A stretch of 64,000 nt of DNA from Marisa cornuarietis (GCA_004794655.1 SMMW01000219.1:175873-239872), one strand, 5' to 3'; shown: positions 1 to 13,683, counted from the first letter of the stretch. The notes: generated by a model not told the origin, from the sequence alone. Numbers and translations are program-made.

Positions 1-461
1 TTTTCAGAGAAATTGCATCTGATTTTTTTAGTTATTGTGAAAAACAGATAAACATAGACTAGTTGTTTGAAGTTAAAAGTTTGTGCAACATATTCTAATG
101 TATTGCATAAATTTGATACACAGTGTGTAGCATGATATAATGGATTGAGATTTTATAGGCTAGAAGTATCCAGTGAAGTTCGCAACCTTTGTGATCATGA
201 CTTGTTATAGCAAAGTATAACAAGACGTTTCTAAATAGCTTTAGTGGCTGTTGAGTATGATTGTGACGAACTGCATCATAAAAAAAACCTCCCACATCCT
301 GTGCTTGAAAATATTTAGTGAAGAATACTTTTTATATTAAAATTATCTTTTTTTGTTATTGTGGCTACATCCGTACTGCAGGTCATAATTAAGTCTCATG
401 AAACTTGTTATTGTCTCCTTTTAATTTTATTTGTAAACTTTGTAATGCTGCTTGTTGTCAG
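1..461. other. Non-coding, probably intronic
   Basis: AT-rich sequence with no convincing coding stretch on either strand. It ends in a splice acceptor at 460-461 ahead of the first recognisable exon of the coiled-coil gene, so it is most simply read as intron. A 5' UTR or promoter role cannot be excluded because the gene start is not identified. Confidence 0.4.
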
Positions 462-3400
462 AAATGCAGTCTAAACTAGATGAAGCTGAGTCCCAGAACA
501 GGCGTTTGCAGATGGAGGCAGACCAGTACCATAAACAGATAAGGCAAGAATATCCTTTCAGATGGGATGACCTGTAGAGATGAAATAGCTAAAACTAAGT
601 CAAGTGTCTGAAAGGAGTACTGTGGGACTTGTTAAAAAAATACAGCACGGAAAAATGTCAATCTTAATAAATATTTTCATATCTGGATCGAATAAGATGT
701 TATGCACAGGTAGGCAATGCATAAAATCCACCCTCTAGGAGACCTTGAATTCTGGATATTCTTCTTCATTAACAAATTTACTCAATTAATATATTTGTGT
801 GAATAACATAGTTGTTGAATAGCACAGCAATAAACTAGTTGTATGCAGGTATTTTATAATTTGCTGCTTTATACGCTAAAGTTTCCTTTTATTTCTTAAG
901 AGGATACTCTTAAAGGCATTTAAAGATTATATTGTCTGACAGGCCTGATTTGGCTTTGCTAACCACATGGAAGGCAGTCTGCTGTTTTTTTTTTTGTTTT
1001 TTTTTTTTACTTTTTATTTTTTTGACATACATCTTGACACCCAGAAAGATGCGAAAGAATTGTTGAGAGCTCTGCATGCTGTGCTATGGCTGTCGTCAGT
1101 TTGATTGTTGCTTTAAAATTGACAGGACAAAGACAGAGGAAGTTGAAGAAGCCATTAGACAAAAGCAGCAGCAAGTGAAGAACAGTGAGATGGCAGTCAA
1201 AGAGTGAGTTATGTGGACCTTTTCTTTCCTCCTGGTGACCTCTAACCATTAATGTTTCTTTCAGTGAACAGCTTGTTCAACTATGCTGATTTTAGAAGAA
1301 TGATTTTATAAAAAATAAAACAGTTTTATTAATGCATTGAAAGACAATTTTTTTCTCATCTGTTGATATGGCAGTTTAAGATATAAAATTCCTTAGCAAC
1401 AGAATAACCTGTGATATCTTAGGGTCTGACATCACTTTCTACAATATTTTTGATAAGCAATAATACAAACCATTTTAGGTCTGCCTACAAAGCATATTTT
1501 TATACAGAAATATGTGTGTGGGGGGGGGTGCACACAGAGGAGAGAGTCTATACAAGTAAAACACAAAAATATCATGCTTTATTTTCTTCTTAATGAAGAG
1601 TTCTATCCATAATTGCTTTGTACATCAGAGTAGGCACTGTTATCATTTTATTCTTCAGATTGCAGGATAGCATTCAAAAGAAAGATGGAGAAATTACTAT
1701 CCTTCAGAAAAGGCTGAAGAACCTGGAAGATTTACACCTAGAGGCTGAGAGGAGGAAAGCAGATATAGAGCAACAGAGCATTTTAACAGCACGTACGTGA
1801 GCAGTCTCATTTTTCAGGATAAAGTGCTTTGTCTTTTCTGGACAATGCTAACTGTTAGGATTATCAAGTATTTTTAAACAAAGCATAAAATGTCTGTCAA
1901 CCATGAGAGTATAGCATCAATCATAAACATTATAAGTATTTGTACTGCAGATGTTTACATTGTCATGTACGAAGATGTTGCAACTTGAATTCTATCTTCT
2001 TTTCATTCTGTATATCAGTCTGATGTGGAAGATGCAACCGATGTTTGCCTTTATTAAAATTCTGAAAAGATGGTAGGTATTTTATAAAGAACATATTATC
2101 TGATATGTCTTGTCATATAGTGGCTAGCATAATGGAAATTTATAAGAAAAAATTAATAAATTCTAACCTGTAGCGCTTTGTAAGCTGATTTTCCCTAGAA
2201 CCATATTGAAAAGGAAAGTATATTTAAAAACTGTTAAATGTTATTTTTAATATTTAATCTATGACCTTCACACTGCTGGTAATGTTGCATAGTCACAATA
2301 CTGTTTTCTTAGATGAAGCTAAAGAGTTAAAGGAGAGCTTGACAAGAGCCCTGAACGACACTGAGGCTTTGAAGGCAGAAAGGTGAGCAAGTTACTGTTC
2401 AGGCTTTTCTTGGATATTTTGATTCTTCACTTAAAATTTCTCTGCATCACAAATAATATTTTTTATTGTTTGATCTATTAGCCTTCTGGAGGAATTTTGC
2501 TTTTTTTCATTTTCTGGGTGGGAAAGCATCAAAGACAAATTCTATGTAGGCACACATTAAAATTCCTTGAACTCTCAGGAATACTTCTATCCCTAAATAC
2601 TTTTAAAAAGCTTTATGTTCAGTTACCCTTAGATATTATAATGGCTTCTTTCTGTGGAAAAGATAGGTGAACGAAAAGAAAAGTTATGTACTGCAGGGAC
2701 TTTTGGGAATGCTAAGTTTCATTACTTTTGCATGAATATTTTGTTATTTCTTCACTTTATATCACACTTTGTGCATTTGAGTTGTGATGCAAAGCACAAG
2801 GCACAGCTTTGTTGTAGAGAGATGATGATATCTGCACATCAATCACGAATTGAAGATTTGCGAGAGAGTTTCAAGAGAAAAATGGCTCAGCATGAAAATA
2901 CTCAAGAAAAGGTATTGACCAGGTGTTAACTGATTAGTTTGTTTGAGATGAATGTGCTTTCTCTTTGTGGTGATCATACACTAGTTGCTGCTTTGAAAAA
3001 AACCAGATGCTGTCTGCCTTTTGAATGATAACCATAAGTACACATGTATGAAGGAAAAAACAGGTTTTCCGTTTGTTTTTGTTTTTTTTGGGGGGGGGAG
3101 GGTGCTGAGAAAAGCACTAAAACCCTGATTCATATGTGGCATTTTCAGGGCTTTAAACCCTACACATACCCTTAGCCCAACTTAACATATTAAAAAAAAA
3201 CACTAGCCTAAGCCTTAAATCGTATCTTAACACCTTACCTTAACCTTTGACCCTTTGAGGTATCTGGCTTTCTTTTGCACATCAGCAAATTGTCAGAAAA
3301 GCTTCCAGCATATGTTCATACTTGAACATGTCATGGCAGTAGAATTCATTTTGTTGAATTCAGGGAAATATTATGCTATGCTATACCTGTATGCAAAAGC

Positions 3401-5863
3401 AATAGACATTTAAGATCATTTTACCTTCACCTATTCAGCTGCTCAAAAATAAAGGCTATGTAAGTTTTGTGTGTGTTTACACATGCATGCGTGTGTGTGT
3501 GACATCTGAGGTATGTCTTACAAATGCCAGTTTGATACCCATGTGGTTCAGTGAACTTCCCTCAATTGATGTAGCTGTCAGGGATGGGTATCTGGCTCCA
3601 TAGAGAGTTAGGGGAAAGTGAAGCAGTGAGAAAGAGAGAAATAGCTGGCTCCAAAAAAAGTGTGTTCAAATAACAAATAACCAACTTTATTAACCACAAA
3701 TGGCCATTATAACGTTGGAAAGTGTGCTCAGTTATAAAACAAAAAAAAAGTAATAGATGCAGGATAAGACAAAGGGATGCATCATGGTAGAACACAAGCT
3801 TTTTATGTGCAACATGCTTAGATAAGTATCAATTAGAAGTAAAACGCTTTTCGGACTGGGTGTGGACAAAACGCTGTAAAACCAGTTCTATATCTCCAAC
3901 GTTTTCTTTGTTTGTGGTTTTTTCTGTTCATGTCACTGCTGTAATATTTACTTAAGTACGTTTTTGTCTGACTTTTGTGAAATTGTGAGGATATAGGGCT
4001 TACAGTATATTTGAAGTGACCATCACTTAGACCTGTAGGTAAAGAAGAAAACATCTGTTTACAGCAAATAAATTTAGCAATTAATTGTGACTGGTTAAAC
4101 CTTTTCTTAAGCTTCAATAAATAGTTCACTTCATTGCAAAATACATACACACCATATCTGTAAAATATAATAGGGAAATCATCATGAATGTGCACACACC
4201 ATTTATGTGATGTATTTTGTGTCATATGCCAGCTCACTCAAATAGTAATTACACAAAAGAGCTATCTAGATTAAATTTCTGTTTAGAGAAATGAAGCATT
4301 TCAGTCCAAATTTTGAAGGACTATATTAATATTTAGGGGTTTTATCATAAGTTGATGAACACAGAAAAATGTCATCTCACAAGTTATATACTTACCTAAA
4401 CTTAGCATTAGAAGATCTTTTCCATACTTTTATGAATCAAAATGATTACACAAATAAATGTGCAAGATCCAGCATGCACCTGAGACAGAGGCAGAAGAGG
4501 GTGGGGACAGAAGCCAATGTCATAGCAGATAAGTGTTTCACAGGTCGAAAAAAAATCATACAAAAATTATGTTTGTCTAGCCGATTGTTTTTTTTATTGT
4601 TCTAATTTTGTACAGATACAAACTGCTTTAGAAGAAGAGAAACAGAAACATCAAGCAGAACTTGCATCTCTAGAAGTAAGACTAAAGGAGAGCTTTGTAA
4701 TGGTATGTGCTTTATAAAACACAGTATTTTTATTTCATTTATCTTACAAATTGTCAGATTCCTTTTCTAACTGCCCATTTCATTAAATATCATCAGCATA
4801 AGTCTAATACAAAAGAACAGCAACAAAAAGATCACAAGAGAAATATTTATTAACTTTTATTTAGCTTTTATTTATTTTCTTGATTTTGTCATTAGGGGAA
4901 TTAATGCTTACAACAAGTAAACATATTTTTGTATTCAAATACAAAGAATACTGTGCACCTGATTGGTGATGGGTGGCTGTGTTGGCTATGCAGTTGGTAT
5001 ACTGTGCTTATGTATGGCATACTGTAAATATGTGTGGTGTTCTGTGCATATGTGTGGAGTAGTCAAAGACCTCAAATGCCATGTCATTTATAGGAGGTGC
5101 AAATAGAAAAACAGAAATATGAAGAACTTCTACAAAAATATCAGGCAGAGCGCACTTCTCAGGTATGATGTTTATAGTTGCTGTGTGTGGCCCTTAATTT
5201 TTAACTTCATATACTTTTACAAGTGCTGTTACAAGTGGCGAGACTAGTGTTAAATTTTATCGAGCTGTCACCAAATTGCCCTCTGGGACAAATAAAGTAT
5301 TATCTTATTTTTTCATAGGAAGGTGGGAGGAACAGTGGCGTAGGAACCAAGGGGGCAATGGGAGGCAACCAGCCCCTCAAAAAAGATACCAAGGGGGCAA
5401 CCTCTTGCCGCACCCTCCCCCCCCCCTCAGTCCAATGCTTGAGATGTGATTTTAAACAAAGTGTGGAGAGAAAGAGAGAGAGGCGAAGAGAAAGAGCGAT
5501 AAATAGAATCAGATGTGTTGTGAGAATGGTAGCTGGTAAAAGCATTCAAGGCTTTGGCTGAGTGACCTGCCAGGGAGATGTTCATAATTCGTGGTGTTCT
5601 GTAACTTTTCTTTTCTGTCGTCTCCCATGCTCTGATCATCCTGGGGGCATGCGGGCTATAAACATCCCAGCTATGAACCTTCTTTCCCTCACCAGTTTTC
5701 AAGAAACAGGTTCAAGTGACTACCACGGCTCTAAATACCTAAGACTAGTGTACTTGGTGTTGGTAATCTATATATTTTCCTAGTCTGTAATCAGTCGTGA
5801 CAGACTGAAAACCCTATATCCTTAAAAGCTTTAACTAGTCCTTTTCAAAAAGAATCCTCCCAG

Positions 5864-5898
<35 letters not shown>

Positions 5899-8786
5899 GG
5901 CATTAATAGCTTGTGCATATCCACAGTTAACAAAAAACACAAACTGACCAAGACAAGTTTTTGTGAGAGGCATCAAAGACAAGGATAAAGCTTATTGTAA
6001 GTTTATTAAAACATATCTACATTTATCTACATTACATATTTTTGAGGTCATTAACATACGGGTTAAGTATTGTTTGGGGGAGTGGATAGCCTAAAATAGT
6101 TTGATAATTTAACCCAAAATATACAGCAATGGAGATGAGATCGGTATCACCCTCACAAAAGCTGGCCCCGAACCAGGTGGGGGCTTTAGCACCTCATTCA
6201 CCTCCAGCTGTAAAATCATGGGACTACCTTACAATACCTTATTATTGTTTGCCATGCTAAATGCAGGCTGTGGTGATGCCTAAGCAAAGAAAGACCCATC
6301 GGTACTTCGCTTGTGGTCTTCTCTCCCCTCCCCCCTCCCACCATATCGCCTCCTCTGTTCTTTATAAGACACCCCCACCCTAACCCTATCGCCGTATTTT
6401 TTAACAATAAAGCAATTTCTCAGCAAGGAAAAAAGGAAAATCCAGTTCAAACAATAAGACAGTGGAACTCCAGTCCCAGAGAACGATTAGATCAAGGGCT
6501 TTTTTTTCCTTAAAACGAATAAAAACATTTCTGAAAAGTTCCACGACACTGACGCGTTTGAATAACTGCCTCATTACACACGTGTTCAAAGAGAGAGTTA
6601 ATCTGATAAATCTGGATGAAATTGCAATGGAATTCATTAACAGAAATAATAGAAGACGAGAAGGTTTTTTTTTTTTTTGGGGGGGGGGGTTGTTTCTTTT
6701 CTTTGCGCACTGACTTGGAAACCTTAAATGTGAATATTATGATTATAAAGCTTATCTTATTTTTAATGTTACATCACTGTTTGTGATTGCGATAGCTTGT
6801 TTTTCGTAGTGTGCGAGTGTGAACGTCGTTCACTGTCAGCATAGAGAGCACCTTCCTACGCCACTACGGGGGGTGGGACATGATATATATATATATATTT
6901 CATACTACATGGGATGGGGAGTGCAGAGGTACGTGGTGTGTGTCGTGAGACTGCGTGCACACACCTAGTGCATGTAACGTTGATGTGCGTTGCTGACGTC
7001 ACAGAAAATGGCGGAAATAACGGAGCTGGAGGCACGGCACAAACGGGAGGTACAGGGCCTTGAGCAGCGCTTCACAGAGACCAGGAGGCAGGCGGAGATG
7101 CGGGAGACAGAACTACGGCGGGAAATTGAGAGCCTCAAGAAAATCATCGCCGAGCTTCAAGATGGGCTTGGTTGGTACCAACGCTTGACCAAGCTTCTCT
7201 CTTAAGTGCAATTTGTTTTTTTTTCTCTCTCTCTTAAATTTCTACGAGGTGCTAGAAAAACGATTTGGTTTGCGTCACTACACATTCTGCGTGTTGATGG
7301 TCGTGAGATGTGGAGGTCGTGTGGAGTCGATTTTATCGTGTGCATTCAGATATTATGAGCGCAATGTCCATGTTCCTATTAAGGGTGTCGAGAAACGGGT
7401 GTCGTGTGCAGGCCGATTTCAAAGTCGTGGTGAGGAAAAGGTGGAGGAGCTGCAGCGCCAGGTAGTGGGGGTGCAGGGTGACCTCAGGACGTGGCGAGAA
7501 AAGGCGGAAGACTTGAAGTCGACACTACAACAGTCACGTGAAGAGGTCTGCCAGTCTCTCTGCTTCTGTCTGCCATCTTCTGACCCTTTCTGTTACCTTT
7601 TTCTCGATTGTCGGTTATGTCCGACACTGTGTGACACACCTATTTGTCTTTTACACGTTTTTATCTTTTGTCCATTCGTTACATAGATTAATTTTAGGTT
7701 TAAATGATTGTATATGAGACTGTGGGTGTATGTTAACGTCCCTGCGTGTGTGAAGGCCACGTGTCGTTAACGACTCCCAGTAGGTCACGGTTTGCAGCAG
7801 ATGATGTCAGGATGACTTCTGTTGTGCAGGTGCAGTTTCTGCAGGACACCGTGCGTAAAGAATGCGAGGAGAGGTTCGAACTGACGGAGGCACTGAGTGA
7901 GGCTAGGAGGGAGCTTCTTTCTCTCAAAAAGCCAGCAGGTGAGTTTGTCTTCTTCCAGGTACGTTTGATGACAGTTTATCAACCTCCAGGTGAGATGATA
8001 ACAGAACATGGGTACTTTCACTAATTGCCTGCTTCCCATTTCGTCTGTCTGGTTGGCTGGCTCTCTGTCCGGCTGTCTGTCTTTCGTGTGACTAACACTC
8101 CCATGCCGTCTCTCTCGCTCGCCGCTGCTTCGTTCACATTCTTTGTATCTTCATGTTGCCTCTGAATTTGATCCTGTTGCTAGTTTAATGTCGGTGTTAT
8201 CACTGAGATGCTAACTGTCGGTAGTATTATTCAAATGTTTAATCTCGTTACATTCATCTGTATGTTTTGCGGGGGGTTAGTGGTGGATGGCTATGGACCG
8301 TCAGTCGATTGACGCAAAATATTTGCTGTTCTCATGGGAAGAATGTCTCTGTGTGTGATGGATGACGATCTTTGACGAGTAAGACGATGAAAGTCATCAC
8401 AGTAAGGTGACTGCTGTGCATGTGGTGACGCTTCCTGCATGTAGAATGTCAAAGGCTTCAGAGACAACGAACACGTGTGCTAATGTCTCATGTCTTTCCC
8501 AGGGGGCTACACTTCTAGCAGCACTCCACGTTACTCCGCGAATGTCCCGGACAACGGTCTGGCCCCACTGAAGAGGAGCACGAGCGTCAGCAGCTTTCAA
8601 TCAAGCTTGAGCTCCGCCTCTGTGGCTGATGACGGCAACAAGCCACGCCCACCACCTGTGCCTCCCTCCAACGTCAACGTCAACTTCAACGGCGAGACGC
8701 GGAAAAGCAGCAGACAGATGCTGGGCGCCTCCATTGCAGACAACAGGAGGCGCATTGCTACTCTCTTGGGAAAGTTATCTCCCTAG
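462..8786 (+). CDS. Coiled-coil protein, C-terminal part (11 exons, 5' incomplete)
   Basis: Exons read as 462-543, 1126-1203, 1659-1792, 2313-2382, 2818-2911, 4616-4702, 5094-5162, 7005-7170, 7412-7545, 7830-7938 and 8503-8786, ending in TAG. Phases agree at every join and give about 435 residues. All exons but the last encode charged heptad-like sequence rich in Glu, Lys, Gln, Arg and Leu, typical of a long alpha-helical coiled coil, for example EITELEARHKREVQGLEQ near 7014. The last exon is a disordered Ser/Pro-rich tail with a PRPPPVPP stretch, then a basic segment NRRRIATLLGKL at the C terminus. The first exon appears to use a GC donor (AAG|GCAAGA at 544); the exon ending 7170 uses a weak donor. 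I do not recognise the family with certainty. The CEERFELTEALSEARREL exon recalls LEKR1-like or other centrosomal/ciliary coiled-coil proteins, but this is a guess. It is unrelated in function to the GH9 genes downstream. Confidence 0.72.
5333..6866. mobile_element. Candidate non-autonomous DNA transposon with terminal inverted repeats
   Basis: Inside the intron 5163-7004, the motif CAGTGGCGTAGGAA at 5333-5346 recurs as its reverse complement at 6853-6866 with one mismatch at the outer base, bounding about 1.5 kb. CAGTGGCG-type ends are common among hAT-like elements. No target-site duplication is obvious and no transposase is seen inside, only G/C-run and low-complexity stretches. Just upstream, 5270-5318 (CCCTCTGGGACAAATAAAGT) looks like the 3' end of a separate non-LTR element. 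The call rests on the inverted repeats alone. Confidence 0.35.
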
Positions 8787-10149
8787 ACACTGTCTGCCAT
8801 ACATTACGTCCCTTGGTGAACCTGTGAGAAACACAAGTACTTTTGATGGACACGTCAGCAACAACTGTTTGCTACCAGGTGTTGACTCGTTAAGAAGCAA
8901 GCGTTTAGCTTCTGAATACTAATTGAAAACATGTTAACTTGTTAACGAACAAGTGATTAACTGCAGGTAGCATGACTAGTTTATATGAGCTCGTTAGCTA
9001 CAAAGTTATATAAATACTTTTCGTGAACCTGCTGACAGACAGGTGATTAATCAAAGGCATCCGTTTGAATTTAATAATTAGGTACTTAACAGGTGACACG
9101 GTGTATGAAAACTTGTTGACTGCTTAGTAAAACAAAAAATTAAACGAAATGCAAAGTAGTCCAAGTGTACTTTTTTCCTTTTTTCTTTCCTCGATAGTAC
9201 CAAACCTTTTTAAACAGGAACTCATGCCATTTTTAGACCATAATGTAGATAAAGACGATTTTTTCATGACTATAAGATGTATTAATGAGCCATTTTTAGA
9301 TTTAACTTCTGTGAATAAGAGGCGGTGTTTGGCAAGAAGAAATGCTAGGAGCAGTTCAAGAGATTGCTTTGTCCTTTCCTGATTATCATTTCGTATTTTC
9401 ACTTTAATGCGGTTAATGTTTAGAAACCTATGGCTCTAAACAAAATTAACTGTAAAAGTGAAAAACTTAAATTTTATGTTAGACTGCTGACTCATGTCAC
9501 GTGATCCAACAAGTCCCTGTACTGACAGGAGAGACCAAGCACATCCATCATTGTTTGCGCATACAAAAGCTGTGACCCACGTGACTAAATTCTAGTGGTA
9601 AATACATTTTCTTTAAGACTTTATTCCTTTAAATAATATTTTTCTGTTGAAAACAGATTGTGTATTTTACTCTAAAATTCGATAGGGAATATTCACTCAT
9701 GCTCATATCGTTAACGGATGTGGAAATGAGCTTACTCCAGGCACTTGACCTACCGAGAACAGTGAGTGCTGACGTGGTGACCTTTCTGGTAGAAGCAGCC
9801 AGGAAACTGTCAGGCAGGTCAGCGAGATCGTCTGCGATGGACAGCGAGTCCTCGTCAAAGCGCCTTCGGTTTGCGTGTGGAATGAAGCTCGCAGGTCCTT
9901 CTCAGTCGCCTCCAGATTCCTCAGTACCCACAGAGGTGGTGCTACCCATCAACAAACATCGCGTTCACTTACCTGTTGTAGCTGAGATGATGTATAAATG
10001 GTGCAGTTACCAAAACATCTTTAGAAGATAAACACGTGTGTCATTTTCAAACTTCAAAAAAATTTTCTTTTATTATTAGGTGCAGAACATTTACACTAGT
10101 TCTGACATCAACGTTTCATCAGTTCAGTATCAGATCACCAGCTACATTC
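8787..10149. other. 3' UTR / intergenic, no gene recognised
   Basis: Directly downstream of the coiled-coil gene stop. AT-rich, with no strong AATAAA signal near the stop, so the 3' UTR end is not placed. A 123-codon open frame at 9660-10031 (+) starts in AT-rich sequence, has no recognisable domain and no splice context, and is not supported as a gene. Confidence 0.4.
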
Positions 10150-10376
10150 TATAGGTGCGTTGTCGTGTTGTACCCGAGTTCAATACCCGGTAGTGTGTTG
10201 CTTAAAACACTCCCTTGTCACCACCACAGGGTAAGGTCCTCGGTTTAGATCTCGTCTCTATGTGACACCTGTTCGCACGACCGGCCATCGGGGGTTTTCT
10301 CCCCTCTCCCCTCCCCCCGTAGTGCAAAATCACCTCAAGGTGGAACCACTTTCCCTCCAAAGCAACCAACCAACGA
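10150..10376 (+). mobile_element. tRNA-derived SINE, family B, copy 1
   Basis: Matches the element at 28258-28486 along most of its length. It has a tRNA-like head (CACTCCCTTGTCACCACCAC, then a box-B-like GGTTTAGATCTCG), a body with GGGGGTTTTCTCC, and an end with AGTGCAAAATCACCTCAAGG. This copy is the more diverged of the two. It sits in intergenic DNA between the coiled-coil gene and GH9 gene 1. Confidence 0.65.
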
Positions 10377-11401
10377 TATACAAGCCATTTTTAATTATTT
10401 AAATCTCTGGTTTATGGACGCGTCGACAATGTCGTTAATTGTGGGAGATTAGTAACCACTTTAAATATTTTGAGTTACCACACGACACTGTACAGTCATG
10501 ATGTCTGTGTTGTTGTCTTCATTCTGTGTATTCTGATATTTAGAGAAAATCCATTTCTGTCCTTGCTTGTCATCGCGCACACGGAGTACACGCACGCTTT
10601 GTTAAAATCCCATTGCCCTGTGGTCTCTAATGATCAAAGCTTGGATGGCTTTCTGAAAAGTCAGTCCCTTTCCTCACAACCAGACCGACATGAACTGCAG
10701 GAAGATAAAGCCCCTCCTAAACTCTTTACTTCTTCGCTCCTTCACTGCCAGCTCTCCTACCTTGAAAATTTCTTGTAACATGGATCCATTCGTACTTCTC
10801 TTTAGTCACTGATTTATCCATCAATCTAACCGGTTTATGTTAGTGTTAGTTTAGTATTCTCTTCATTGCCATTGTCTTTAATGTCAGTATCAATAACATC
10901 ATCACGATCAACAACAATAACGTGTCTTCTTCACCCACATCCAAGCTGTCGACATCATGGTCAAAGGCTAGATGGCCGGTCCACCGTGTAGAGCGCACGG
11001 TGCTGTGTAGAGTGCATGGTGTTGTGTAGAGTGCATGGTGTTGTGTAGGGCGCATGATGTTGTGTAGAGTGCATGGTGTTGTGTAGTGGTGCTGTATAGG
11101 GTGCACGGTGTTGTATAGGGTGCTTGGTGATGTTAAGTGGTGCTGTGTAGAGTGCATGGTGCTGTGTAGAGAAACTCGAACTGTAAGCCACTCTTCCTAT
11201 GGTGACTGATGAGAATTTCCATGGCGACGCCAGCGTTTATCGTTGTCAAGGCGATCATAAGCTGTCCCATTGTGAATCGTATGATCGACTCCATACTTCT
11301 TGAAAATAAAAACTAAGGAGATGACTGGATGAGTTTGGAAAAACGTACAACGGCGCATACGTGCATTACTGCTTTCTACAGGATATTTCCACTGTGTGTA
11401 C

Positions 11402-11432
<31 letters not shown>

Positions 11433-11693
11433 ATTCTTTCGTCTTATTATATTTTTTTGATAATGGTGACGCCCACGGTAAGTATTGCTAGGAATGATAA
11501 GAAGGGCAGCACTTGATTACTATATTGTGACCTTTGGCCTCAGGATAAGAAGGTGGAAATACAAGACCAAAGATTCTGACATCTGACTGACGGCGAGATG
11601 ACAGGTAAACAAATCAAATGACACACAAAGTATGACAAGCATGTAACAAGCTGGACAAGAATACCTAGTTTAATGGCTAATGTTCTTCTTAAG
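10377..11693. other. Intergenic, low-complexity patches
   Basis: No gene seen. 10980-11170 is a degenerate array of short GTGTAGAGTGCATGGT-type units. 11402-11427 is a (CA)n microsatellite. Open frames here on the minus strand are artefacts of these repeats. Confidence 0.4.
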
Positions 11694-12715
11694 GTTTGAT
11701 GACTAGGAAAACTCTTCTAAAGGTACAGCAGGGTTGATGACTAGGATAACTCTTCTAAAGGTACAACAGGTTTGATGACTAGGATAACTCTTCTAAAGGT
11801 ACAGCAGGTTTCATGACTAGGATAACTCTTCTAAAGGTACAACAGGTTTGATGACTAGGATAACTCTTCTAAAGGTACAGCAGGTTTCATGACTAGGATA
11901 ACTCTTCTAAAGGTACAGCAGGTTTCATGACTAGGATAACTCTTCTAAAGGTACAACAGGTTTGATGACTAGGATAAGTCTTGTAAAGGTACAACAGGGT
12001 TGATGACTAGGATAACTCTTCTAAAGGTACAGCAGGTTTGATGACTAGGATAACTCTTCTAAAGGTACAGCAGGTTTGATGACTAGGATAACTCTTCTAA
12101 AGGTACAACAGGTTTGATGACTAGGATAAGTCTTGTAAAGGTACAACAGGGTTGATGACTAGGATAACTCTTCTAAAGGTACAGCAGGTTTGATGACTAG
12201 GATAACTCTTCTAAAGGTACAACAGGTTTGATGACTAGGATAAGTCTTGTAAAGGTACAACAGGGTTGATGACTAGGATAACTCTTCTAAAGGTACAGCA
12301 GGTTTGATGACTAGGATAACTCTTCTAAAGGTACAGCAGGTTTGATGACTAGGATAACTCTTCTAAAGGTACAGCAGGTTTGATGACTAGGATAACTCTT
12401 CTAAAGGTACAACAGGTTTGATGACTAGGATAACTCTTCTAAAGGTACAACAGGGTTGATGACTAGGATAACTCTTCTAAAGGTACAACAGGTTTTATGA
12501 CTAGGATAACTCTTCTAAAGGTACAGCAGGTTTCATGACTAGGATAACTCTTCTAAAGGTACAGCAAGTTTCATGACTAGGATAACTCTTCTAAAGGTAC
12601 AACAGGTTTGATGACTAGGATAACTCTTCTAAAGGTACAGCAGGTTTCATGACTAGGATAACTCTTCTAAAGGTACAGCAGGTTTCATGACTAGGATAAG
12701 TCTTCTAAAGGTACA
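11694..12715. repeat. 38-bp minisatellite, about 27 copies
   Basis: Tandem unit of 38 bp built from GATGACTAGGATAACTCTTC followed by TAAAGGTACARCAGGTTT. Copies are nearly identical, with variants at a few sites (ACAACAGG/ACAGCAGG, TTTGATG/TTTCATG/GTTGATG, AACTCTTCT/AAGTCTTGT). The variants recur in higher-order order, as expected from recent unequal exchange. There are no unique spacers, so it is not a CRISPR array. It lies about 2.5 kb upstream of the GH9 gene 1 start codon. Confidence 0.95.
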
Positions 12716-13683
12716 GTTAGTTCAGCAGCTACAATAGGTCTTTCAGAATTTTGTTTGTGGAGAGGAAGAAAGTAAAAAGCGACAGGAAAAACATCTGTCA
12801 GTGATGATTTGTTAAAAAATAAGATAGACTGACAAATCAAATCGTCCACTTGTAAAATAGTTCAACTCAGTAATTATCAAGTCAGCACGCAGAACTATCA
12901 TAACTTTAGGGACACGGATAACAAAAGTTTGCAAAATACTCATTTAACCTCTCTCCAAAATAGCGACAATCACATCCTAGTTCCAGGTCTATAACCATGT
13001 AGAATTAGAATGAGTACTGAAGACATGATGAGGGTCCCAAACAAGGGGCGAGCATGAGAAAGCTGATCAATGGTAAAGTACAGGCGGTAGAGGAATGATG
13101 CTCAATGTTTCATGTACTTTCATTCCCACGAAACCACTGGGCTAAATGCTAGAATATACCCCGGGACTTATTTCAGTGATATTTCAGCTTCGTACTTTAG
13201 ACACAAGATAATTTCAGTTGGGAAAGAGCTAATGGTACAGCTTATTCTTGTCCAAAACAGAGAAACCGGAAGTTGTCTCTACAAGCTAAAGCTTCTACAC
13301 TACAGACACTCGGTGCTGCTCCACTACACGAGACTTATCCTCCTTTCTGGAAACTCAGTGCCAGCTATTGGAAATTTTATCTACAAAGCAGCGAATGGGC
13401 TATCGTAGGAGAAATGGTGACCAAACGAGAGGGTTGGGGTCCGTTTTGTACAGACCGTGTTTTAGACACGGTGAACCACTTACATGCAAGTTTACTTGTA
13501 TTTTTAAGCAAGCTTTGGAATGTTTGCCTAACACAGTGACACATCACGATACACAGAAAGGGCGGTTTCAAGCTGGCGATATGTCACAACATGTTACAAT
13601 ACTGAAATGACACTAATACCGAGGAGGCTATGATAAGTCAAATAATGGCGAGGGTCCTATTGTTGATCCCTTATCTGTCTATT
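12716..13683. other. Intergenic, nothing recognised
   Basis: Unique-looking sequence with several overlapping short open frames around 13112-13610 that have no domain and no codon bias evident by eye. It is the likely distal upstream region of GH9 gene 1. Confidence 0.35.

Noticed and set aside
7213..7686. 157-codon stand-alone gene
   Set aside because: Intron read-through around the coiled-coil exon 7412-7545.
9660..10031. 123-codon open frame between the coiled-coil gene and GH9 gene 1
   Set aside because: No recognisable domain, unclear start context and no supporting splice sites. It could be a decayed mobile-element fragment; left unannotated.
11694..12715. CRISPR-like direct repeats
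   Set aside because: Units are contiguous 38-mers without unique spacers in eukaryotic DNA; this is a minisatellite.
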